Of a DNA stretch of 64,000 nucleotides, positions 39,201 to 51,200 are shown in pieces (within the stretch, counting starts at the first letter, position 1; the number at the start of each line of letters is the position of its first letter). A model generated the notes under the pieces. The model was given only the letters and a program-made list of their open reading frames with translations. It did not search any database and had not been told where the DNA came from. Source of the stretch: Penelope pileata (Eukaryota > Chordata > Aves > Galliformes > Cracidae); contig WBMW01003131.1 of assembly GCA_013396635.1 (NCBI GenBank), positions 1 through 64,000 on the forward strand, written 5' to 3'. The position numbers and the translations under genes are program-made.

Positions 39201-42200
39201 AGAGTAGAACTGAGAAATGAAGAAGCCCACATGTGGACTAAATTCAAGGCTTACTGTTGTTTTAGAAATTAGAGTCAGAGGGGAGCTAACTGTAGAGACT
39301 GAACTTCCTTACTCTGTTATAAAACGAGAGGTGGGAGATTGGCCATACTGCACAACCAAGATGCCTCAGCCCTCAGGTACAGCCATGAGTCCCTGAAGCA
39401 AGAGACCTAACGTTACAGAATTAATCCCCAAACGTTCAGCTGAGTATCTACATCGGCCATAGCACTCCTCTACTGCTTTTGCTTTTTGTTAGTTACTGGT
39501 GACTATTTGTAAAAGTGGCTTCTTTTCATGGCTTATTATAGTTAAGATGCAGAACAAAGAAAAATCTCAGGTACTGCTTAAAACATCTTTTCAAGAAAGA
39601 CTGAGGTAGAAGTATTCACATTTAATTTCCAGGCCTTGTTCCAACTTGCTTTCATAAAAAAAAATCGGCACCCATTAAAGAATGGAGCATTCAGAGGAAG
39701 AGCGCTTCCCTTACACTCCTTTCTCTCTGGTTCCTGTGTGATACACAAGGCAGTACTTCCCAGCAGCACTGCCACACAATCGCTCACTGTGCCCTTCCTT
39801 CCCCTACTAGTATTTCATTCTTCCAAGTCCACAACAGTGGAAGAGCCTGAGGAATGGGCTGTCAGGAGTACTGCAAAGAAGCAGGCCTGTGGATGGAGAC
39901 TACTGATGGACTACAACCAAGGGAGACATAATTCATAAGAGGAGTTTGTTTTCTGTTTATTCACAAATAAGGATCAATAGAGGGAAAATTAAGTTCAATT
40001 AATAAATGAACTTAAATTGCTCAGTTGGAAAGCAGCTGGCTTCTGAGTGATGCTAAGGAAAATGATAAATTAAAAACAAACAAACAAACAAAAAACACCC
40101 CACCACTCTGCTTAAACTGTCCTCTTCTTGCTAACTGGCTCTAAGCCACCAGGGACTCGATGCTTTACGTGACACTGCATGGAACCATGAGTGAAAAAGA
40201 TGCATTTGATACAAAACTGTGTTGGTTAGTAACTCATTCTGCTTGTTTTCTTTCCGATTTAAAGAATTTTAATTCCTTCCTAAATGCTACTAGAGTACGA
40301 GGATGCATAATATACCCAAAGGAAACAGAGTGCAGTCTTTTCTCAGCTACCTTTCCTGGGAAGCCATTCAGGAAGTATACCGAAGGCTTCTAGGATTGCT
40401 CAGAGGATCCAGGAGGAGCAAGGGATCCCCCTAAAGGAAAAAAGAACAAGTAACAGCGGGATGGCCACTTCACATGCTTGCTAGCTTCAGGTACTCAGTT
40501 GGGACTAACTGTATTTGTACTGGGGCAACTCAGCTTGAATTCGAGGCACTGCAACTTGACTGCACTGAAGGGGCAAGTGAGCAGAATAAGAAACCTCAAG
40601 CACTGCATGTACAAAATACAGGGAGCAACAGACTAATACAAATAACACAACTGCAATACCTCTAAGAGTTCTCCATTTTTAAGCCATGAGACTGTTGGAG
40701 GTGGAACAGCATCTGACTTGCATTCCAGTGTAACTTGTCTGTTCTGAAGCACAGTGAGGTCCTGGGGACCACCAGTACCAGCAATATTGGGAGGAACTGT
40801 CACAAAAATTAAGAAAAAAAATAAACACCACAGATATGAGCTACCATTAAAACCAGAAATGACAAAATTCTATTATTTTACTTCTCAGTATTTAAGATAA
40901 AGACAAAGCTACAGTGCCACTCATCAGAACTACTTCTCAATATCTGTGTCACATTTAACTGATGAACCTCTTTTTTAAGTCACACATTGGAAACCACCGT
41001 GACAGAAATTAATTTAAAATCCATTCTCAGTGAGGGCACCAGCATCTAAGCCAGACAGAATGGGCATCACAGAAGTTCCACAAACTCTTCACCAAGAAGC
41101 ATGGCGGCTGTAACCCTCAAGAAGAAACCTAAGGCAGGTTGTAGAATTGCAGAAGTCCTGTTTACACTTCCTTTACTGACATTACATTTTATGTACTCCA
41201 GATGTATTTCTGACCTTTTTTCTACTTTATACTGTTTTTGTAAGCACAATAAACCATTCAGCTAGAACAAAGATGCAGAACACTGATATGCATAACCTTC
41301 CTAGTTATTCACAATAATGCTTGAATTGCATCAGGTGAACTTTACCTTCTTATTGCATGTCAAAAGAGTTACCTCACACAGAAATGTTAATTGTCACATG
41401 GTGCAATATTATTTTCTTAAAACATGTACTTCTTCTTTAATAATAAGTGAGCTGTTAAATTATACACTGATACATACCTTAGTAGTTTACAGTTTAATTT
41501 AGGAAAGAAATACTCCTCAAACTTACCATGCACTCTCACTAAGTATTCCTTATCGTCATCTCCTGCTGGGCTAGATGCCAAACATGTGTATCTTCCTGTG
41601 TCTTCCACCTAGAAACATACGGGCAATTTCAGCAAAAGTTGCAGTATAAAGCAACAATTCAGAAAAACAGTGAAATATAAACATTGATTACAAAATTTAA
41701 AGGGCAGCACTTGAAAGTAAAGACAATAGATAAGGAAAGACTGAAAAGAAATGAAAAAAGTTCTTAGAATCATGGAATTGATTCTTTGGGTTTGGTTTGG
41801 AAGTGATGCTGGAGCCCACCCAGTTCCAACTCCATGTCGTAGGCAGGGACACCTCCCCCCAGCTCAGGCTGCCCAGGGCCCATCCAACCTGGCCTTGAGC
41901 ACCTCCAGGGACAGGGCACCCACAGTCCCCTGGTCAGCCTGTGCCAGTATCTCACCACTCTCATAGTGGAGAATTCCTTCCTTATACCTAATCTAAATCT
42001 ACCCTTTTTTAATTGTAAGCATTGCCCCCACCCCTATCACTACACTCTCTGATAAAGAGTCTCAGCCCATCTTTCCTGTAGGCTGCCTTTAAATACTGAA
42101 AGGCCATTATAAGATCTCCCTGGAGCCTTCTCTTCTGTTGTTCTTGGAAACCTGGAGCACAGGCAGTTCCGCACCAACATGCAGAAGAACTTCTTCCCGG

Positions 42201-45200
42201 TGCCGGTGACGGAGCCCTGGCACAGGCTGCCCAGGGAGGTGTGGGGTCTCCTTCCCTGGAGATATCCCAGCCCCGCCTGGACGCCCACCTGTGTGACTGC
42301 TGTAGGGAGCTGCTTGGGCAGGGGGTTGGACTCGATGGTCTCTCAAGGTCCCTTCCAACCCCTGCAATTCTGTGATTCTGTGAACTTGTACCTCCTACCA
42401 ATGTAGGATTATACAGACATGCCTTAGGAGCTGTAGGACTCTATAAAGAATCTCTCTGGAAAACGTGCTTCCAGCAAGTACCTCTTCTCTTTGTGGTATT
42501 TCCAGACAGACCCCTGGGGAACACCACTCAGCGCTGGCCTCCACCTGGGCACAGAGCCACTGATCACCACCCTCTGGCTGTGACCTTCCATCCAATCCTT
42601 TATCCACTGAAAAGTCCAGCCTTCAAGTCCATACTTCCCAATTTAGAGATAAGGATGTGGTGTGGAACCATGTCAAAGCTGTTGCAGAAGTCCAGGTAGA
42701 TGACATCAGTTGCCCGCCCTTTGTCCACCGATGCCATCACTCCACCACAGAAGGCCACCAGGTTGGTCAGGCACGACCTGCCCTTGGGGAAGCCGTGCTG
42801 GTTGCCTCGGATCCCCCGCTCATCCCTCATGTGCCTTAGCATGTCTTCTAGGAGCATCTGTTCCATGATCTTCCCAGGCACAGAGGTGAGGCTCCTCGGC
42901 CTGTAGTTCCCTGGGTCCTCCTTCCTCCCTTTCTTGTAAGTGGGAGTGATGTTTCCCTCTTTCCAGTCCCTGGTGACTTCTCCTGACAGCCACAAGTTCT
43001 CAAATATGATGGAGAGCAGCCTGGCAACCATATCAGCCAGCTCCTTCAGGACCCTGGGGTGCATGTCATCTGAATTCATCTGAAAGCCTTTGTATTGTCT
43101 TTATTTACTTTTAATTTTCACACAGATGACTGCAAAGGCAGTTTTCTTCTCTGCCATCTACAGCCTATGCATGTGAAGACCAAACATTTATCAGGAAAAT
43201 CTGAGGTAATGGAGAGGAGAAAGGCTGAGGAGGAACTACAAAATAACAAAGTAAGAAAAGCAAGTGACAATAACAAGAGTCAAACAGGCAGGAAACGAAC
43301 AAGAATAGATTACAGATACAGACTAAACCCAGAAATAACAAAAAAAAGGTGCAAACCCCTACCCATGATTGTTCAGCTTTGTAAGAAGTATGAACAAATA
43401 AAGAAGTTTCAGAACTCTGAACAATGCTCAGAAGAGGCAGAAATGCTTCCTCACTCTTAACACATAATACTGCCACTTGTTCTGAATAGAAAATTCCAAG
43501 GCAAGTCTTGAAAAACTCATTCTCCAGCCGGGCAAGCAGATAGATGATTTTGTAGAGGTTTTTAGGACCTCCCTTAGGATGGGCCTAACAGCAGGCCATT
43601 CTGCACACCCCTCTAGGGTGAGCAACCTCAGACTACTTTGAAACAGTTGCTTTACCTGAGCACTGGCTATTCGAAGTCCCTCTGTTAGGACACGGACATT
43701 GCCATTCTGCAGAAGCGGGCGCCCATCCTTCATCCATGAGATTTTGGGGATTGGAATGCCAGTAGAGATGCAAAGAAGTTCAAGGGGGTTGTTGACAATC
43801 ACAGAGAGCTCTTCTGGTTGACCAGAACCATTGATCTGTGGCGGTGCTATGGAAGGAGAAACATTCCAGTTGTTTATTTACTCAGACAGCCTGTAAAACC
43901 TAACTCATGGACTTGTAGTTGGCATTTGTAGAATTAGTCTGCATTAGTACTATTTCTGGCTGCACAAATGAGTATCTCATGTGATTTCCACCTGCCTCTG
44001 TCTAGTAATCTGCATGCTTTGTGAAATTAAATTAGAAGTTAGAAAATACTTTTATATCCCAGGTAACAAATTTTTACATAGCATCAGCGAAGATTTTAGC
44101 TGTTGCACCTACAGCTATGCCTTTCACTGTGCTGTCAACCTGTCAAGCTGAATTTCTACTAGCCAAAGTTGTTCATTTAAATCAGATTACTCTGCAAACC
44201 AGTTTACTATTAATTAACATATTTCACTACTCCTGAAATCTTGGGTAAAAATATATATTAGATTACACATACATCTCTAGTTACCTTCCATATCTTCATA
44301 TTTGTCTTACTTCACACAGGAAATGTTTCCTGAAAATACTTTGTTATGCCTAGAGATTTTTGAATTGTTGTCCTGAGTAGACACTCATTTACTGCCTGTA
44401 TTTTCTTCAACTGACAGTTTAACACTTACCCAGCACTTTTAGGGAGAAGTGCTTGCTGATATCTCCAGCTTCATTGGATGCTACACAAGTGTATTTGCCA
44501 GTGTCACCAATCTCTGCTTTCACAAAATGAAGGACCATTCCTTGGTTACTTGAAGTCAGGTGAGCTCCAAGGCTTAAAGGATGCCCATTTTTAAACCAAG
44601 ACATGCTAGGGGCAGGAATGCCATCAGTAAGACACTTCAGTGAAGCTGAACTGCCTTTTGCTATAGTCACATCCTCTGTTCCTCCTGCATTATCCAAGCT
44701 TGGTGGTACTGGAGAGAAACAAAGATCTGGTTTACGCAGAGTACACACAGAAGTTAATTCTGAATATAAAAGAACTGGAACGCAGCTACCCTCTTGCAGC
44801 TCCTCACGCTCCTTACATTTATGCTAAGTAACTGAGTTATAATTCACTTGAAGATGATACATAATTGCTCATTAAAAAAAAACTGTGATGCATTACGGAT
44901 GCCAATTCAAGTAAGGACTCTTCCAGGGTTAAAACATTTTCCATTAGAAAATGTATATACGTTAAAAAGTGAATGTTTTTCTATTGATTATGTAAGTATG
45001 ATACACTTGTCGATGCACGCAACTTTGTGTTAGTGAGGAAGAAAACTGAAGATTAGGTTTAAGAAATGAGTAACGGATCGTTTACACACAACATTTCAGA
45101 GAAACGTACCAAAAACTTGAAGGCTGTAATGCTTGCTGTCCACTCCAGCTCTGCTAGATGCTACACAACTGTACACACCAGCATCAGATACCTGCACTCG

Positions 45201-48200
45201 GGCAAGTCTACAGAAAAAATCAATTTAATTCAGCTGTGAATGGAATACAGCATTCCACTTTTACCAGGGATGGCACGGTTTTACTCTTGCTTCCAACAAC
45301 GCCAGCAGAATTGTGCTGACATAGCAAAAGACAACAGAAAACCCAGGTAGTTTAGTTAAAATAAATGAAAACCAACCTGAGAATTTGTCCAGCTGACAGC
45401 AACCTGATCTGGGAGGAGACAGACAGAGGAAGGCCATTCTTTAGCCAGTTTATCTGTGGAGATGGGATTCCAGTAGCAGTACATTCAACATTTATGGAGG
45501 TGTCCAAAAGGGCAGTGAGGACCTCTGGTTCATCTTTATTATTCGTTATTGCTGGAGGAACTGCATTTTGTAAATGTTGAAAAGGAGGATATTAAGACTG
45601 GCTCTTAAAATCATTCCACATATGCATGCTTGGAAGCCTAGGAAATCCTGCCCCTAATGCCCCACAGGCATTTCAATAAAAAGAAGTCCCCCTATTCTTT
45701 TAAACAGTAAAACCTATCACAATAATATTGAGCATTAATAAATCAATAACTTCTGATTTACATATTTTAAACCAGATGCATAGAACAGTGACAATAGCAC
45801 TCCTCCTTTTAATTGTTGGTGCAGGCTGTTGCAAAGGACTTTGGTCTCAGAGCCTGAAAGTCATGAGGAAAGAATCATATCGCAGTGGGAACAAGTGGTC
45901 AAGCACTAGAGGAGATGAGCTGAACCTCTGCACAGCCTGATGCGAATCTGCAGTTTGCTGCTAAAGATTTCTACTTTAATAAACCTTAAGTACAGCGGAA
46001 CTAGCATCATGCAGGAAAAAAGCTGGTTTATTAACTTCTGGAGGTATAGGCTGACAGTTTTTAAATACAGAAAACTTTAAAGTGACTGCTTAAATATTCT
46101 GGATGATGATCCTAACAGAGCACCAGTTTTGGCTTTTTGTTTGCTTTTGTAGTGTGAAAGCCTTTTGGTCCTGGGGCAAGAAGGGACTCACTACACAAAG
46201 GCACACACAGCTCCAGCTCTGGCTGGCTTAGGACCCCACCACACACCATGACTGCTGTATAGACAGAAAATGGCTTCAGTCAGCTGGTACCTGAGCCTCA
46301 GCCAACACAAATTGATGAAAACAGTTTCCACTGCTGAATAGTGCCATTCTGTCCCATAAAAGATCTGATGTGTTTTTTTTTTGTTTTTTTTTTTTTTTAA
46401 GTATTATTATTTATTATGTTAGAGGCCATCCCTTGTTACTCTGCTCAAACCTATATTCAAATTGATTCTGAGTCTCCCTGCATACCTGGGACAGATGCTA
46501 ACCCTTTCAAGCCACTCACAGTATTGTTCTTTCCCCAAAATAAAATGTCCACACACTACAACCATGAAGAACAACTGTGCTGTCTTCTTTATATCTTTTT
46601 GCGCACGAAGAATTGCATCCCAAGCTACAACACAGCTCTTTAAAACTCTGAAAAAGCTATTCCTCTAGGTAGAGGGGACCTTAAACAATTAGCTTCCTAT
46701 CATATTACTCTGCTTTTACAGATATACTTAGACAAAAATTAATGCAGATTAATTAATACAACAGAAAAGCAGTACCGTGGCACATCAGCCCCAAGTGTAT
46801 TTCTACAAGAAAAAAATTCTCGCAAGCAAAATTCCTCTGCTACGAAACACACCAAAGGAACTAATTTGTTTATCCCAAAACACAGCTAACAGCAATTTCA
46901 ATCATTTTTACCATTTACAGAACATCCTGTGTAATATACAGTGATATCTACAGTACATGAAATTGAAAGCATATGCATGTAGTATACACTGCAGACAGGC
47001 ATCCATTTCTTGGCCCTATCTTGGGAGTGCCTGAAAAGATAGGATTATGGATCAGATTTCAGTTTCACATCTGTGAAAACTCACCATATACATTCAAGTT
47101 GAAAATTTGGTCCTCCTCTCCTGCAGGATTCGTAGCCACACAGGTGTATTTTCCTGTATCAGAAGTGAGAGCTCTGGAAACGTTTAATGTGCTGCCATCT
47201 GGAGTTACTCTGCAAGGAAGGTCATGAAACACAGTGAGTTTGTTTATGTATTACTATGACCTGGCAAACAAAGTCAGTTTTCTGCACTTAAATCAATTTC
47301 CTCTGACTTCCCAGAAACGGCCCCAGGAAACCACTGTTTTCTGCAAGTTATTGTTATTAGAGATAGACTAGGAAGCTTTTCTTAGAGATGCCCTGTTCAA
47401 CCTTGTACGATAATTCCAAATAGGCTCTTGAAGAACCCATAGTGAAAAGCATCAAGATCTTTCCCCTCCAAAGGAACTTAATGAAACTTATAGACCTTTA
47501 TAACATTTCATTAGTATGATGAACTTGATGAGAAACTCAACGTGAGCTGGCAGTGTGCACTTGCAGCCCAGAAGGCCAACGGGATCCTGGGCTGCATCAG
47601 GAGAAGCGTGGCCAGCAGGGCGAGGGAGGTGATTCTGCCCCTCTGCTCTGCTCTGTGAGACCTCACCTGGAGTCTTGTGTCCAGTTCTGGGGCCCCCAAC
47701 ACAAGAAGGATGTGGAGCTGTTGGAGCGGGTCCAGAGGAGGCCACGAGGATGCTCAGAGGGCTGGAGCACCTCCCCTACGAGGACAGGCTGAGAGAGTTA
47801 GGACTCTTCAGCATGGAGAAGAGAAGGCTGCGGGGGGACCTGATAGCAGCCTTCCAGGACCTGAAGGGGCCCACAGGAAAGCTGGGGAGGGGCTTTTTAC
47901 AAGGATAGATCATGACAGAACAAGGGGTAACGGCTATAAACTGGAAGAGGGTAGATTGAGAACAGATATAAGGAGGAAATTCTTCCCTGTGAGGGTGGTG
48001 AGACCCTGGAACAGGTTGCCCAGAGAAGTTGTGGATGCCCCCAACCTCAAATTATTCAAAGCCAGGCTGGATGGGGCTTTGGGCAACCTGGTCTGGTGGG
48101 AGGTGTCCTTGCCCATGGCAGGGAGGTTGGAACAAGATGATCTCTAAGGTCCCTTCCAACCTGAACCGTTCTATGATATACTTACTACAAAAAAAAATAA

Positions 48201-51200
48201 AATAAAAAATAATAAAAAAAATCAAAGTAGTAACAAAAGTAAACTAGAATGACAAGCTTAACAAGGAGATGAGGTTCTTAACCTGGCTAACCCAAGACTC
48301 GAGCCCTCTTTACATTCCCTTTTTAGGACACTCCTTCATGCTCCCCTCTTTACAGTCTTCATGTTTTAAATTATCCAAGAAGATGCTTCAGCGCCTGCTA
48401 ATTTTTTTACTTGCCTTATTCTTTGTATATCATCATCATCACTGGGAACTGTTTTTCCATCTTTAAGCCATTGCACAACTGGCGTGGGCACTCCACTGGC
48501 GTTGCAGACAAGCTGGATGCCTGCTCCCAGAAGGACGCCGACCTCACGAGACATCTCAGAGCCAACAATACTGGGAGGAACTAGGAGCGCAGGATGCAGG
48601 GAAGAGAAGATCGATAACGTAAGCTACGAAAAGTTACACTGCCATACCCTTAGGAACCACTAGCACTTCTTGTTGTACCTTCCAACACAGAACTAGTTCA
48701 GAAAGTACATGACCACTTTATTTCTAGAGAAGGGTCTGCAAAGATAAATTCAAAGCGCCTTTCATCACTCCTGAATTTACTAACTTAGAGCATTATGAAA
48801 CCCGCGTATATTTGCTGTTATATTTAGTATCTAGTCACCTGCTCAAGCAATGCTGTCTAACATGTACAATAACTTTATGACAAAACCCCAATTCACTACG
48901 TGTCACAATACACTGCAGCAATTAAATGCCTGTTTCACTCCTGTACTGCAGTGCATACCCGACTGCTCTGGGCATGAGGAGCACCACTCTGCCATCAACA
49001 GCCACACACTGCATCCAGCCAGCAGCCGCTCCCCGTCTGTGCTCCTCAAGAGCAGCAGTCACGTTAACCACCTAGTCGACTCCCACCAGTAAGTTCTGAG
49101 CATTTAAAGCAACTTCAGTCAAACTTAATCGAAGGGGCAGCTTAATTTTCAATTCCTAAACCGGGGTACGCTGGCCAGCAGGCAGGCACACACAAAAAGC
49201 AGCACCTCAGAGAAGGACTGCTGTGCTGAACAGTGCCTAGCTCTGTTTGGCCTGCTGATGGTGAGGTGTCAAGCACGCAGCTGCTGGCAAACCCAGCTCA
49301 CAAGCCCTGCTCCTCTTCCTCAACCAGTGACCATGGCAGCAAGCTGCACGTACTGCACACGAGGTGTCCTACAGAGCATGGGAGGCCGGTCAAATTAATG
49401 GGGATGAGTCATTAGGAACAGAGGAAAACAAAGGTGTTTGCAGTGTAAGAGTGATGAGAAGAGAGGCAAGAAATAGACAATTCTATAACAAATCAGTGTT
49501 TCTTATTCAACCGGGGAAATAATCTTTCGAATAAGAAAATTCTGCCAGTATTTATTTCCTATCTCCTTCTATTTGCTGTGGGGGAAAAAGGCAACAGGTA
49601 TTACTGCTTCTGAAACCATGTGCCCCACACTCAACCAACCAGCAAAGCTTCAGTGCTCAGCAGGCAGAAGGACACAACCAGCAGCAAACAAACACGGCCT
49701 CCCTGAGGGCTTTGAAGTTCTCCTATTACAAGAGGTAAAGGATATTCTTTTTCATGCAAGTCTCTGACTAACAATACGATCTTCTAACCATTTTTCCCAC
49801 TGTTTGCAAATGATAGAAATATTGATAAAAATTCTCAAATTCTCTATATGCTTACGTCACCTCAACACCTTTAGTACAGGCACGAGGTCATACTTAGAAA
49901 TTACTAAACAATTCTGTTCATGACACTCCCATGCCTTACCTTGAATGGAAAGCACATAACTTTTCCGAGCTTTTCCCTCTACATTTGAGGCAATACACGT
50001 GTAGGTCCCACTGTCTAGAAGCTGAGAGTGAGCAATCTGAAGCTTGCTTCCACCAGATAAAATATGAACTTCAAGAGAATCAGAGTTTTCTGAAAATATG
50101 TAAACAAACAGTCACTCCAAACAGGCCACAGAGAGCAAACACACCTGGAGAAATTTTTTCATCAAAATTTCAAAACAAAAGATTCCAATCAGTTAACATA
50201 AGAGTGTGGAGAGACAGATAAGAAGAAACAAGCTAGACTGCAAGTTGCACTGCAGTGCCTCAAAGGGGGCAAAAGAGGAGAAGAGAGCACGAGAGAATGT
50301 TACCTAGTGGTTTTCCATTCTTAAGCCAGACCAGTGTTGGGGGAGGAATTCCAGTAGCGTCACACACGAAGGCAACAGGATTACTGACTGTTTCATTGAT
50401 CAGCTCTTGTTCAGGGCCTTCTATGTTTGGTGGCACTATAAATTGAATGGACGCAGCAAGAGCAGTTTGCTTAGCAAATGTTTTTCTAAACTGTTTCTGA
50501 ATTGTCTACTCTACAATGTCTATGGCATTATAATAAATGCTGCAGATAGTGTGGAGCGTGCTCACCGTAAATATTAAGATGGAAATTTTTATCATCTTGG
50601 CCTGCAATATTTATGGCTTTGCACACATACTGGCCAGTGTCGGAAACCTAGAATAAAAATGATTTTTAAAATACTTATGATGTAGATCTCTTAATGCTAT
50701 AGCACAGAGATATTAACAGCCTTTGCCAACTCAAAATTCTTTTCAAAGAACAAAAGGCCTCCAGCAAGCGTGTCTCCTACATTCGACAAGTAGAGCACAC
50801 CCACAGAGAACAACACAATCGCTTCACAGCAGTGACGTAGTGGCAGATGCAGCAGCCCACCAGCCTGACCCACCTCTGCGCCCTCGATCCGTAACGTTTG
50901 CCCATCGGCTAAGATCTTCACGTTTGCAGACTCTGAAATCACACGCCTGTTCTTGTACCACGTGATGACTGGTGGTGGGATGGCATTGGACTCGCACTCC
51001 AACTCCACCGGGGTGCCCACTCTCACCTTGAGCACTGTCAGTGAGGCTCCACTACGGTCTTTGATGCTTGGGGGGACTGCAGAAGAAGCTCAGAGTTATT
51101 TCTGCCTTTATTCTGTGAGAGGGCAAAAAGCAACCAAAAAAACCCCAAATACTGCATATGATCTTAGAGAAATAGTATTAAAAAAACCCAACAAACCAAG

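Larger units (their letters stand above)
37511..40659 (-). other. HMCN1: intron w22-w23, largest intron in the window
   Basis: About 3.1 kb, splitting Ig 12. It contains a GAAA microsatellite (38141-38160) and an AAAC microsatellite (40072-40096). No CR1 or exon is recognised. Confidence 0.8.

Noticed and set aside
42600..43079. 160-codon open frame on the minus strand
   Set aside because: It encodes a fragment of a CR1-type reverse transcriptase, with no start or complete domain. Treated as a repeat, not a host gene.
43095..43460. Lysine-rich 121-codon plus-strand ORF
   Set aside because: Antisense to an HMCN1 intron; low-complexity A-rich translation without any motif.
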